DNA from: a virus
Strand: one strand, 5' to 3'
DNA: 51,760 bases
IMG/VR virus record: IMGVR_UViG_3300024319_000019
Location: 1 to 51,760 of that record
Shown: in pieces, positions 35,401 through 42,565 of the stretch
How positions within the stretch are numbered: the first letter of the stretch is position 1
How the letters are laid out: each line of letters opens with the position of its first letter
Translations under genes and position numbers: made by a program
Notes under the pieces: generated by a model
Seen by the model: the letters and a program-made list of their open reading frames with translations, nothing else
What the model was told of the DNA's origin: nothing
The model's database searches: none

Positions 35401-38400
35401 GCCGGTAGTTGCACCAGTTGGGTTTGTCCATGTTAGTGTATCTGCAAAGCCAATACCATTTGTAACAATGTCTACTACTTCGTCAAACGCTGCGCCAACT
35501 GCTGTTTGTGTTGTTGCATCACTAGCTGTTGCTGTAGTTGATTGTCCTTTTGCAAAGTTAATCGCTGCTAGTGTTTCAGTTAACTGATCAGATAACACTG
35601 CTCCGGCATTTACTCTTAAATATGCTAGTCCGTTGGTTACACTATTATAGTTTGTTCCAAGTAGTGCATCGTATCCAGCACCTGAGATAATCAGTCCTGT
35701 ATCTCTTTCACACTTGGCTTGGTCGTATACAAAGTTGTTATCATTAATATATGCAATAACTTCGCCTGTTAAAAAGGCTTTGTTTGCAACAAACTGCGAG
35801 TGCGCATTTATAAGTGCATCAGCTGCTGGACCTGGTTCAGGATATTCTCTACCTTCACTAGGTAGTTGGTTAAACTCAATAATATCAAAAATATTATCAA
35901 ATAAGTCTGAAACTTTGTCCTGGAATGCTGCTTCGCCACTTGCTGCTAATACAGCCAAACGTTTTGCTTCTCTTAGTGCAATAATAGTTGCAGGTTTTTG
36001 TTCGCCGTTTAAGTAGGCAACATTTGCACGATTGTAAGATAATCCTGCTGTAATACTATTTTGATTTGTTCCAAGCTGGGCATCTCTATATACTGCATCA
36101 ACCATATAACCAACATCACGTTTACACTTTTCTTCGTTGTAAGTAAGTGTTGGGTTATTGATTAAGTTATAATCTATTGTATCTTCAAGGATAGTTGCAA
36201 TAACCGAAAGTAGTTTATTTGCTGCATTTACTTGTCCGGCTGGTTCTTCTTCAATATTTGGATAAGATTTAGTAGGCAACCCAGTAATAGTTTGTGCATT
36301 AATAACGTTTTCAACTATTTGCACTAATCCATCTAGTAATGTAGCTTCAATTTGTGTAGCATCGCCGCTTGTAAAGTCTTGTGTTTCTGCATTACCTGAT
36401 GTTTTTGCAACACTAAGTCCTCTAATAACACGTTGTACAATAAATCTTACTCTTGCAAATGCGTCTTCAAATGCTGTTAGATTTGTAGTAGTAAATTTAC
36501 TCCACGTTACACTTTTAAAGAACCAAGTTGTTTCTTGTACTGTTGCATTGTTACCACCATATAAAATATCATATGATAAAGCATCAACAAAGTTTTCAAC
36601 ATATGCTTCCCATTCAGATGCAGTATAAGTTAGTGTACTGTCAAGTGTGTCTAAGTAAGCAATAAACTCAGCAACAATAAAATCCTTGTTTGCTTGTAAA
36701 TGATCTTTTGAATCTATTCCATTTTGCGTAACTCCAACACTTGCTGGATATGCAGGTACAATGCCTGTACTATCGCCATCGTCAACTACGTTAATAATAA
36801 TATCAAATGCTTCATTTACTCTAGTTACTGAAGTAGGATCTGTGTTAACTTCTGTATATCCTAAAACTAATGATCTTAGATAAGCAAAACTAGAAACATA
36901 AAGATTTTTAAATCTTGTTCTTGATCTAAACTCTTTTGCTTGTCTAACTATAACATGGTCGCCACCTGTGGCAATGTATGAAGAAAGTGCAGTTAAGAAC
37001 ACTGTCATATCTTCGTCGTACCATGCTTGATTATAACTTAGTTCGGTAAACTGATCGTTGATATAAGCAGTTAGTTCAGCAATAATAAAATCTCTATTTA
37101 CTAAAATATTATCTTTTGCTTCAATGATTTCGCTATCTATGCTACTTAGATCGTTAAATGTGTCGCCGAGTTGATCTCCAACGAATGGAATGCCAGTACT
37201 ATCGCCTGCTGCAAGTGTACTAGTAACAATATTAAATCGTTGATCCAGTTCTTCTTTCATTGCAAGATTTGAAGTTAACGCTTTCATTTCGTCACGTGTT
37301 GCTTCAAGTGCATATATAGTAGGAGCAAGCTGATCTAAAAGAACTTTAGTAGAGGTAGCTCGTAAATAACTTTGCGCTGCTGTAGTTGTTTGATAGTATG
37401 TGCCCATAACAATATCACTAGTTAGTGCATCAATGATACGTCTAACATCACGTTCGCAAGTTTCTTGATTGTATACAAACGGCTGTGTTGTAATGTCGTT
37501 TGAAGTAATATAATAAAATATATCATCACCGTCAAACTTAATAACAGAACCAGTTTGCGGCTTGTCTCTTAAACTTGAAATAGCAATACTAGCATTTGTT
37601 CTTAGATTCACTGTTCCGGTGGCTTGTATTGTTGCGCCACCTCCTGTAAATGTAATATCCGGTACACTTCGATATCCGCTACCATTATCAGTAATACTGA
37701 CTGCTGCAAGTTCACCTGTAGTTAAATCTACCTGAGCAGTAGCTTGGGCAACTGTTCCGCCTGCGCCTTCTGGTGCGCTAAACTGTATTGTTGGTACACT
37801 AGTGTATCCTGTTCCTGCAAATGAAAGTGTTACACTACCTACTGTAGAATAATAGTTTTGATCAGCTGTTGCTGTGGTATATGCTACTGGATAATACCCA
37901 TCTGCTACAACACCGTTAGTACCAAAGTCACTAACACTGTTTGAAATACTTAAATAACCACCTTTGGTAGTCATAAATCCTGTACTACAGAAGACCGAGA
38001 AGCAACTAACAATCTGTGTATAACCAAAGTTGGTAACATGGAAACCAATACCACCTTGTGAAATCTGTGTAAATGCGTCAGCAACAAAACTAAACACTAG
38101 TGATGCAGGATCGTAGTCGTCTCCGTCAACTAGTAGTCCGCCACCGCCACCTTCTGGATTAATTTGTTTTTCTACAGGAACGTTTGGATTGTCTGCTAAT
38201 AATATTGGTTTTGCACCCGGTGTAATACCTTCAATCTGTACAGTTTCAAATGGTACAAACTCAGTTCCGTCGTTCAACCACGGACCATTCATGTTAGTAC
38301 AGTTTTGTACATATGGCGAAGTAGTAACTAGGGCGCCTGGGCGTATTCGAGTACACCAGCCTGGAGCACGTAATCCTCTAAATGTTATTTGATATAAGTA

Positions 38401-38829
38401 ACAAGCATTGCCCATAAGAAAGAAATCCGAAGTAGGATTCTTTGGAAACACTCTAGTATTTCTAAGTTCGCCTTGTCCTGAGACAGTAACAAAGTCACGT
38501 AATGTGATCGGATTGTTTTCATAATAATCGCCTGGTGCAACAATAATAGTTGAGCCAATGGGTGCAACTTCTGATGCACGTTTTATACTAGCAAATGCGC
38601 CATTTTTATCTGCACTTCTACCATCGTTTGTATCACTACCATCTTCGGTAACGTAGTATACATTAGTAACTTTTGGACCAGTAACATCACCTGTGGTGAT
38701 CATATTGGCATTTACACGAAACTCCTTGCCATCGTCAAGGTTCATTTCCATATCACCGTCGGATGTAAGAATAAAGGTCTTATCCCCTATTTTTCTGCTA
38801 TGTATCGACTGTCTTTTAATATAACTCAT
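29428..38829 (-). CDS. Giant fibre/baseplate structural protein with KCxRD repeats
   Basis: This 3,133-residue protein shares a beta-helix entry with the neighbouring giant: VYYVTEDGSDTNDGRSADK, then YTQIVSCFSVF...TTKGGYLSISNS, close to YAQIVSCFEIF...SGGYCSITNS there. Between about residues 450 and 2,120 lie twelve KCxRD units (two degenerate), the last at FEYGIEVCERDTGYVIDAV. A shared junction (EYVGAGVTYNALPFFGG) and shaft repeats of the type FNLLNTSATTI-FGDAT follow. The end is WTDTIDGGAF, without the S74 chaperone present in the neighbour. A tail-fibre or baseplate-fibre role is inferred; the KCxRD units have no assigned function. Translation starts three bases after the preceding stop, so it is co-transcribed with three small structural genes. 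Confidence 0.8.
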   Translation of the reverse strand: MSYIKRQSIHSRKIGDKTFILTSDGDMEMNLDDGKEFRVNANMITTGDVTGPKVTNVYYVTEDGSDTNDGRSADKNGAFASIKRASEVAPIGSTIIVAPGDYYENNPITLRDFVTVSGQGELRNTRVFPKNPTSDFFLMGNACYLYQITFRGLRAPGWCTRIRPGALVTTSPYVQNCTNMNGPWLNDGTEFVPFETVQIEGITPGAKPILLADNPNVPVEKQINPEGGGGGLLVDGDDYDPASLVFSFVADAFTQISQGGIGFHVTNFGYTQIVSCFSVFCSTGFMTTKGGYLSISNSVSDFGTNGVVADGYYPVAYTTATADQNYYSTVGSVTLSFAGTGYTSVPTIQFSAPEGAGGTVAQATAQVDLTTGELAAVSITDNGSGYRSVPDITFTGGGATIQATGTVNLRTNASIAISSLRDKPQTGSVIKFDGDDIFYYITSNDITTQPFVYNQETCERDVRRIIDALTSDIVMGTYYQTTTAAQSYLRATSTKVLLDQLAPTIYALEATRDEMKALTSNLAMKEELDQRFNIVTSTLAAGDSTGIPFVGDQLGDTFNDLSSIDSEIIEAKDNILVNRDFIIAELTAYINDQFTELSYNQAWYDEDMTVFLTALSSYIATGGDHVIVRQAKEFRSRTRFKNLYVSSFAYLRSLVLGYTEVNTDPTSVTRVNEAFDIIINVVDDGDSTGIVPAYPASVGVTQNGIDSKDHLQANKDFIVAEFIAYLDTLDSTLTYTASEWEAYVENFVDALSYDILYGGNNATVQETTWFFKSVTWSKFTTTNLTAFEDAFARVRFIVQRVIRGLSVAKTSGNAETQDFTSGDATQIEATLLDGLVQIVENVINAQTITGLPTKSYPNIEEEPAGQVNAANKLLSVIATILEDTIDYNLINNPTLTYNEEKCKRDVGYMVDAVYRDAQLGTNQNSITAGLSYNRANVAYLNGEQKPATIIALREAKRLAVLAASGEAAFQDKVSDLFDNIFDIIEFNQLPSEGREYPEPGPAADALINAHSQFVANKAFLTGEVIAYINDNNFVYDQAKCERDTGLIISGAGYDALLGTNYNSVTNGLAYLRVNAGAVLSDQLTETLAAINFAKGQSTTATASDATTQTAVGAAFDEVVDIVTNGIGFADTLTWTNPTGATTGQINAKDQMVANRAFLQKEAATFITNNYKDFTYNQEKCERDIGLIMDAVALDVALGTNYNSVTAGLAYQRASSADLQDDQLIQTSGALRELKKEIVKLGLSDTAEPKAEAAMDEIIDILENGNISTDDAADTLVFPTPGLLPSTNAVEAKDQLIANKAYIQEEIIQWITVNYPALSYDAVKCRRDVGYIVDALCHDILYGGNSATQQAAQSYFVGAVAQLGAGQVAATAAAYNRLGQVVSDIVIEAVVENSAGNVLVQDTSGTPASSTEADDVSGLVQIIEDVITAGNIAGLPSVQLPSVSWSTSVLQQAYSTIKGNKDDVKETVIIWIANNFQSFTYDEAKCARDVGIMIEAVCYDAAIGTNFNQVTSGLAYQRANAAVAVGSQLLQTVKSIEYLRDTINTDEIQLSGTFRSRVLAGFNEILDIINNGVVSTDTSADTLTFPDSGLNANYPLAVTQLQANRDFLAKETSAYVTNNYPLLTFDAAKCERDTKYIIDAVCYDIIYRGNLASKNAAESYFVGAVSQLGAGQQAATVAAFNELANVASDVIQNITHGTAEQSGVTQDTSNPGSDAGTAGEAQNLLQIVEDVVNNNNIDSIPADILTDITWTAAELQTDFADLNSTTKVDFYKADVIDYINKTFTRSFTFNSAKCERDTGYIVDALTYDILYGGNAATYQAAQAYYVGYVSQVVGQQPETAAALGWVDTLLGSILLDTLYDDPEQTGVVQDTTAGAATATEVARATELLTVFQNVITDGVDNLPAVSYPDTSWATAGAQTAIASLEAAKATIVADTITELEDNYNAFSYNEASCRNDTGLIIDAVAYDLLYTGNIQTIIATNAYFLGAVAYIPESQRANTVAAYTHLQDVALKCIEGIGVTPTTGNTESQVLGGAYGTSIESSTAVGLIGIIKSAVENNTLVGVPGEVNPDFSWLPQTTRSAANALLANKLIIQNGVITYIQDNILGFEYGIEVCERDTGYVIDAVLYDLMYGGNKQSRRAAEAYYSGTILGAAKVGNVDQTLVSAYSYYKLGDIMRQVANNEVVAKSFGNAKTQILTIPDADAAIGQRAELLVDRLALSIIQGYTTGWHEVGHNHELGSSVYNTERNIIVGATEDIVETAINDLNATYGGSAEITVFPGIVSVETTQQAYLYNVSTISTSGHAFEYVGAGVTYNALPFFGGTAIPEQEIIETSNGKVFAGGTVDQIGNFRVGNFFGVNALTGSITLNANEIDLKGLTSVGPFIRDGIPVGVELKEVSDNANLVSSIGTQDFNTAPTQKAVSTYVENRYLNKLTGGTVEGDITLNGDFDVNGDVISTDTSGAFNLLNTSATTINAFGDATSIIMGAADGTFTVNPDLLVQGSLTVNGDIVFTGDVSLNIPDESLQAYSISTEGSLDFISINTRTDEELITFGIRPGLLVENTTESTSTTTGSVVIDGGVGIAKSLTVGVDFTADGSIVLGSDRAVDTIDINGATDIDLPDNNTNVLRIHENVSDYIIIDTVDGSEVVEFGTTPNIIILNNDDATDNVTGAVQITGGLSTQRNIHAGVDITADRDIIADRDIQINGTNIITDETGTFNVFNTNATRIDAFGDATTINIGATTGTLTINNEIVVIDSVTSLQIPVGTSAQRPAFATGQVRFNTDTLVFEGYDGIAWGSLGGVKDVDQNTFIRPETSPGANNDELEFFTNGSQRAIIGNSYFNVDSSVISTFNNTTPSQTYQSGAVVVAGGVGIGEELHVQKYIGGNNNGVLQLTSLATDTVDIRANTVLAQDGLKLITNAPDSAADDIVYPMTFAHHSISGTPVAGSGTGVKFELETANDNFETSGQIDVIAQDITGLQEDFDMVFSTMIGGTAGVEKLRLSEDISTFTTDLAINNDALTTNQATFNLLNDTATTINFGGAATTISIGDATGTLTVNHNFHVTGTVSLTNDLAVAHGGTGVSTFTTDGILYGNAATDVQVTDAAGTSDASNSFQILTVTSDADATPVWTDTIDGGAF
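32450..37480 (-). repeat. Array of twelve KCxRD modules
   Basis: The units are spaced about 420-490 bp apart, with signatures near 37460, 37020, 36590, 36110, 35700, 35285, 34860, 34375, 33945, 33455, 32980 and 32495. The core is (F/L)-(T/S)-(Y/F)-(N/D)-x-x-KC-x-RD-x-G-x-(I/M)-(I/V)-(D/E)-A, followed about ten residues later by (Y/L)GxN and a Tyr-rich helix. The second and third units have lost KC-RD. Spacers carry QDTSG, IIxxVI and 'WxxxxLQxxxxxL' elements. Confidence 0.85.
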
Positions 38830-39162
38830 TTACACTTCCAAATAACTTAATGTTGCTGATAGATTTGTTGGCGTTTGTCCTATTAGCATAACTCTGTCTC
38901 CTGCTTCCAATATTAATCGTTCTGCCGAGAATGTAAAAGTATCAGCTGCACCAATTTCTAAATCATTTAATATCAAGTTATCAGTTGTTTTGACTGCACC
39001 ATTAGGAATAATGTGAACATCAACTTTGGTATCATTACTACCTGTTCCGTCATTAAGTCCTGTATTACATATTAGCAAAGTCGTTAATGCAAACTTTTTT
39101 TCTGCTGGTACAGTTAAAAGAGTTGTATCTGTTGTTAATATTGCTGCATTTACTATCGCCAT
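38830..39162 (-). CDS. Small beta-rich virion structural protein
   Basis: This 110-residue protein appears all-beta (FALTTLLICNTG, TKVDVHIIPNGAV, DTFTFSAERLILEAGDRVMLIGQ, NLSATLSYLEV), with a jelly-roll-like pattern of short strands. Similar small proteins lie next to fibre genes in marine T4-like phages. An AAGGAA ribosome site precedes the ATG, and the gene ends three bases before the 3,133-residue giant. A fibre-connector or decoration role is inferred. Confidence 0.65.
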   Translation of the reverse strand: MAIVNAAILTTDTTLLTVPAEKKFALTTLLICNTGLNDGTGSNDTKVDVHIIPNGAVKTTDNLILNDLEIGAADTFTFSAERLILEAGDRVMLIGQTPTNLSATLSYLEV

Positions 39163-39172
39163 TGTTTGTTCC

Positions 39173-40222
39173 TTAAAAAATAATACTATAAAGCAACGCT
39201 TTATTTCTGCTTACAAGTTCGTCCTGTGTGCCGTCTGTGTTTATAAAATATAAACCAGTACCGCCATCTCCGAGTGTTTTACTATATAATGTGCTACCTG
39301 CACTTGGCAAATCAACTGGAGTTACTTCCTCGGTAAAGTTTAACCATCCATCTATTTGTACTCTTCCAGTTCCTGAACCTTTTAAAATGATATCACTATT
39401 AATACCTGATGTAGTAACAATATTATCATCAAATCTTAGATCTTCAAACTCGACTCTAGACTCAAAAAACGTAGCAATAGTACTTTCATTAATAGAAATT
39501 TCAGCTCTACTAGTTCCGCCACCTGATTCAGTATCATATACTTGAATACTTGTTGGAGACAATGTGCCTGTTGTAATTTTATCTTGAAAGTTATATGTAA
39601 AATAACCGTCAACATAATCGAGTAATCCTCTAACGTTAACCAACGCATCATCGTTTGTAGCAACGCTAAGTCCATCGGGTTGTGACGGATCTGGAGTAAT
39701 ATCACTTCCGGTATATGACCATATTTGTTTTTCGTAATCAGTAGTTCCAGTAACATTAACAACCCCAGTACCGGCTCCGATTAAATATAAATCTTGATTA
39801 AGTGTTGGAATAATACTACTAGTGTGGATACCTGAAAGGTCTCCACTAACTAGTTTAAAAATAAACGCACCTTCGTTGGCAGGTTCTGCACCATTACGAA
39901 TAGTGTTTAGATCTTCATCATAAAAGAACTTTGCATCAAACGCATCAGGTCCACGATCAATAATGATACCAGCGCCTCTTCCGTTACCATCCGATACGTC
40001 AGTAATCCCAGCGTCTCCGCCAGGATCGCCATTATTGATTGTGATAGTTTTATCATCAACTACTAACTCAGCTGATCCAATACTAGTTTGAGCACCCAAT
40101 ACATCCAAGTCACCGTTAACAGTAACTTTACCTGTTAACCCAGTGTCGAGAAGAATCTCGCCTTCTGTGTTTATAGAGATTGTGTACTTGTCTACACCTA
40201 TGCGATTAATGCGTTCAGCCAT
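39173..40222 (-). CDS. Fibre-like structural protein
   Basis: This 349-residue protein starts AERINRIGVDKYTISINTEG. It then has a shaft-type motif, TGKVTVNGDLDVLGAQTSIGS followed by a strand like VVDDKTITINNGD, which recurs in the two giant fibres (for example LTVDDLNIVV in the S74 protein). The rest is beta-rich with Gly/Asp/Thr loops. No chaperone or enzyme domain is visible. An AAGGA site precedes the ATG. It is probably a fibre or baseplate-attachment component made in the same transcript as its neighbours. Confidence 0.7.
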   Translation of the reverse strand: MAERINRIGVDKYTISINTEGEILLDTGLTGKVTVNGDLDVLGAQTSIGSAELVVDDKTITINNGDPGGDAGITDVSDGNGRGAGIIIDRGPDAFDAKFFYDEDLNTIRNGAEPANEGAFIFKLVSGDLSGIHTSSIIPTLNQDLYLIGAGTGVVNVTGTTDYEKQIWSYTGSDITPDPSQPDGLSVATNDDALVNVRGLLDYVDGYFTYNFQDKITTGTLSPTSIQVYDTESGGGTSRAEISINESTIATFFESRVEFEDLRFDDNIVTTSGINSDIILKGSGTGRVQIDGWLNFTEEVTPVDLPSAGSTLYSKTLGDGGTGLYFINTDGTQDELVSRNKALLYSIIF

Positions 40223-40233
40223 TTAGCTAGTCC

Positions 40234-40683
40234 TTATGCGTCTTCTGTGAAGTCGTCGTCATCAACACCAACTAATGTGTTGTCGTCACCAGCTTCTTCA
40301 ACTTGTGCTGCGCCATCTGCTACAGATGTACTAAAGTTCCAAGCTACACTTTTGCCGTCATATGCGTTTGAGCCTGTAGCACTTGGAGCAACTAATGTTA
40401 CTTTACGTCCAGCAATTTTACTTACTGTGTATGTTTCTGCATCGTCCATTTTGAATGAAATTGACATTTCACCTGCTACAAGTGCTGCTGGCAATTTACC
40501 AGTTGTTAGCGTACAAGTAAATTCTCCGCCTGTACCGATTTCTTCACATACAAACTTTTTTGATCCTACTTGCTTTACGATATAACCTTCTTTAACGGCT
40601 GTGCCATTATGAAAGTTTACTTTGATTTCAGAACCAGCTGCTGTTGGTGTTCCAAATAATCTTTTGTTTAGTGGTCTTCCCAT
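40234..40683 (-). CDS. Conserved small virion protein (MGRPLNK family)
   Basis: This 149-residue protein opens MGRPLNKRLFG, a start seen in small structural proteins of marine T4-like phages. It is beta-rich in the body (IKVNFHNGTAVKEGYIVKQVG, FVCEEIG, GEMSISFKMDD, AGRKVTLVAP) and ends in a very acidic tail (VGVDDDDFTEDA). It is the first gene of the transcript that continues through the fibre genes. Its AGGAG-type ribosome site follows a leader of about 90 bases behind a late promoter. Head decoration or connector are both possible; the sequence does not decide. Confidence 0.65.
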   Translation of the reverse strand: MGRPLNKRLFGTPTAAGSEIKVNFHNGTAVKEGYIVKQVGSKKFVCEEIGTGGEFTCTLTTGKLPAALVAGEMSISFKMDDAETYTVSKIAGRKVTLVAPSATGSNAYDGKSVAWNFSTSVADGAAQVEEAGDDNTLVGVDDDDFTEDA

Positions 40684-40779
40684 TTGTTTTCTCCTATAAA
40701 AAGTAGTCCTATGCCCGTTCTATGAGCTACGCTGCGGGTACAGCATAAGTCCGCCTTGCGGCACACTATCTGACATATG

Positions 40780-40787
40780 TATTTATC
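40780..40787 (-). promoter_or_regulatory. Late promoter of the small-structural/fibre operon with GC-rich leader
   Basis: The minus strand reads GATAAATA. The following leader to the ATG is GC-richer than its surroundings and can form CCGC-AAG-GCGG and GCTG-TACCCG-CAGC hairpins before the AGGAG site. Confidence 0.6.
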
Positions 40788-40815
40788 TAAAAGAAAAAAA
40801 TGGGTAAATGTTCAC

Positions 40816-40849
40816 AAAAAAAGGCCTACCGCATTAGTGGGTAGACCTT
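40816..40849 (-). terminator. Terminator of the candidate ncRNA
   Basis: On the minus strand GGUCUACC pairs with GGUAGGCC around a 9-base loop and is followed by seven U. One pair is a U-G wobble on this strand but a C-A mismatch on the other, which shows that the terminator belongs to minus-strand RNA. Confidence 0.85.
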
Positions 40850-41064
40850 TAATAATAAAGTGATAGGTTGGACTCTGTGAATACCAACAACCCCTATGTA
40901 GAGCCACGCTCAAATCAGGGAACTTCATATTAAACAGTTACGTCTAAAAATACAACTTCGTATCTCTACGCTCTTGCATTGCCACCACAGCTATGAACCA
41001 AGTTACGACCTCTACGGACCGCCATTCCTTGCACTATCTAATCTAAACCGTCGTCTAGCTTATG
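40816..41064 (-). ncRNA. Candidate orphan non-coding RNA, about 245 nt
   Basis: This gene-free interval is bounded by a sigma-70-like promoter and a strand-specific terminator on the same strand. No frame longer than about 20 codons exists; the longest (19 residues, MAVRRGRNL..., start 41025) has its ribosome site too close. Potential pairings include GTAGAG near 40968 with CTCTAC near 40900, a hairpin GAGC-GTG-GCTC, ATAC-GAAGTT-GTAT, and GGTTG with CAACC near 40866-40890. It is not tRNA, tmRNA or RNase P by any motif I can see. It lies between the capsid block and the fibre operon. Function unknown. Confidence 0.6.
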
Positions 41065-41069
41065 TACTT

Positions 41070-41097
41070 AATATAACATATCTGTAAGAGAAGTCAA
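41070..41097 (-). promoter_or_regulatory. Sigma-70-like promoter for the ncRNA
   Basis: A -35 box TTGACT, 16-base spacer and -10 box TATATT with an extended TGT just upstream lie on the minus strand. This is a host-type promoter amid late promoters, so expression may be early or constitutive. The -35 box contains the TGA stop of the cold-shock-like gene. The predicted start is near 41063. Confidence 0.7.
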
Positions 41098-41300
41098 CCG
41101 ATTTTTTCTATTTTTCTAAGATTTAATGCATATTTTTTTCCGTTAGATAATACTTCTTCGTATTCAACTACGTCACCTAGCAATGCTTTAAAGTCTTTAG
41201 TTTCAAAAAGAACATCATAAAGTTCTCGTCCCCACTTATCTGGACGTATTACACTATATTTTCTTTTTTTATTGTATTTTATTATTTGTCCTATTGGCAT
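41094..41300 (-). CDS. Cold-shock-like small OB-fold protein
   Basis: This 68-residue protein resembles a diverged cold-shock domain. GQIIKYNKKRKYSVIRPD matches the first two strands (GxVKWFNxxKGFGFIxPD in classical CspA), followed by GRELYDVLFETKDF in place of GxDVFVHFSAI. A final strand with basic residues (YALNLRKIEKIG) ends the fold. The classical aromatic RNP residues are only partly kept, so RNA binding is plausible but not assured. GGAG lies nine bases before the ATG. It sits between capsid gp23, behind a terminator, and the ncRNA. I see no promoter of its own, so read-through is likely. Confidence 0.5.
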   Translation of the reverse strand: MPIGQIIKYNKKRKYSVIRPDKWGRELYDVLFETKDFKALLGDVVEYEEVLSNGKKYALNLRKIEKIG

Positions 41301-41331
41301 ATTTTTATTACTCCATGCAAATAGTTATCAT

Positions 41332-41359
41332 AAAAATAGACCCCGTAGGGTCTATTTTT
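41332..41359. terminator. Strong terminator after gp23
   Basis: A perfect 12-bp stem (AAAAATAGACCC with GGGTCTATTTTT) around a 4-base loop (UACG on the minus strand), with U-runs on both strands, ends the capsid transcript. It shares the UACG-loop design of the terminator at 831-859. Confidence 0.9.
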
Positions 41360-41379
41360 GTTTTTTGTTAAGTCTAAAC

Positions 41380-42552
41380 TTATGTGAAGCTTAGGTTGCT
41401 TGCTGATACTTCTACTTTTTCTAAGTAGTCAGCTGCGTTACCTAGAGACGAAGCAGTGTTCGATAGCTCAACATATCCATAACGTGTCATGAACGAAACT
41501 GTTGGTTCGAATGTACTTGGATCTAGGACAACACCTGAAGACATAAGTGGGATGTATGGGCAATAGAATGCTGCTGCATCTGATTCACTTGTACCTTTGT
41601 AACCAACTAATACATCATCATCTGCTGCATATGTGTTTACGTAGATCTTCATTGCGTTGTTCAATGTGCCAACCATTTTAGTGTTAGTTGGTGCTTCAAA
41701 AGTACCTTCAGTTGTACGTGCAAATGCTGAAGTTGTAGCACTTTGTAGAACTGTTAGGATTGCTGGTGATACAACTGCCCAGTTACCTGCGCCACGGCGT
41801 GTACGCTGTGCGATGCGGTTAGCTGCACGGTTAACTAGTACTGCAAGTGCAGCATGTTCGTCACCAACAAAAGTTGCTGTACCACTAACTGCTGCTTGGT
41901 CAAATGTATCTGTACCTGTACCAGCTAGTGTGTTAAGAGATGCTAGGACCTCTTGGTCGATCTCAGCAGTAATCTCTTGAGCAAGTGCTGCCATGATTTC
42001 TGCTTCAACGTCGATGCCGTGCTGCGACTGTGCGTCTTGTGCGGCTTCGAATGTCCAACGTGCTGATAGCTTACGTGTTTTAGCTTCAACAGTTTGCTTT
42101 AAGATCTGAATTGACAAACGGTTACCCGCTGCGCCTTCAAGTGCTGCTGTAGCGTCTGCTTTTGCACTAGTAGCGTTACCACTATATGCTTCAGCAATCT
42201 TAAATGGACTTAGTGCTTCTTCACCAGCTACTGCACCGCTTGCGCCTGTGCCTGCTGTGTCGCTATAGCGAACACGTAGCGTGTGAATCTGGCCAACTGG
42301 GCCAGTCATTGGTTGTACGCCTACAATCTCATTTGCGATGACTGTTGGCATAACACGTCTGATCACTGGAAGGATCACACGGTTTAGTGTTGCGATGTTA
42401 CCGGCAGATGTAGCACCCGCAGTTGCAGTTTCAGCCAAATACCTACGGGTATTTTCTAGGGTTGAAGCCATTACTGCTTTCTTATTGCCTTGAAGGCCTT
42501 CAAGAAGTGCTGACTTGGTATCATTCCAACGACTTTCGAGTAGTTCTGACAT
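41380..42552 (-). CDS. 23: Major capsid protein (T4 gp23-like)
   Basis: This protein forms the hexamers of the head shell (HK97 fold). It has 390 residues, shorter than T4 gp23 (521). Conserved blocks include NIATLNRVILPVIRRVMPT near residue 52, VGVQPMTGPVGQIHTLRVRY, and a C-terminal FEPTVSFMTRYGYVELSN. A prohead protease site of the (L/I)xE type is visible as YLAE (cleavage after Glu41), giving a short removable N-terminal peptide. AAGGAG lies before the ATG, and the gene follows the scaffold and protease genes as in T4. A strong terminator follows it. Confidence 0.97.
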   Translation of the reverse strand: MSELLESRWNDTKSALLEGLQGNKKAVMASTLENTRRYLAETATAGATSAGNIATLNRVILPVIRRVMPTVIANEIVGVQPMTGPVGQIHTLRVRYSDTAGTGASGAVAGEEALSPFKIAEAYSGNATSAKADATAALEGAAGNRLSIQILKQTVEAKTRKLSARWTFEAAQDAQSQHGIDVEAEIMAALAQEITAEIDQEVLASLNTLAGTGTDTFDQAAVSGTATFVGDEHAALAVLVNRAANRIAQRTRRGAGNWAVVSPAILTVLQSATTSAFARTTEGTFEAPTNTKMVGTLNNAMKIYVNTYAADDDVLVGYKGTSESDAAAFYCPYIPLMSSGVVLDPSTFEPTVSFMTRYGYVELSNTASSLGNAADYLEKVEVSASNLSFT

Positions 42553-42565
42553 TGGTATCTCCTTA

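Noticed and set aside
18372-38829. Diversity-generating retroelement in the fibre genes
   Set aside because: No reverse transcriptase gene or template repeat with adenine-specific changes is present in the window. The repeats seen are coding modules.
40966-41025. 19-codon frame (MAVRRGRNL...) in the ncRNA region
   Set aside because: The AAGGA site directly touches the ATG, the frame is very short and there is no family similarity. It is kept only as an alternative to test.
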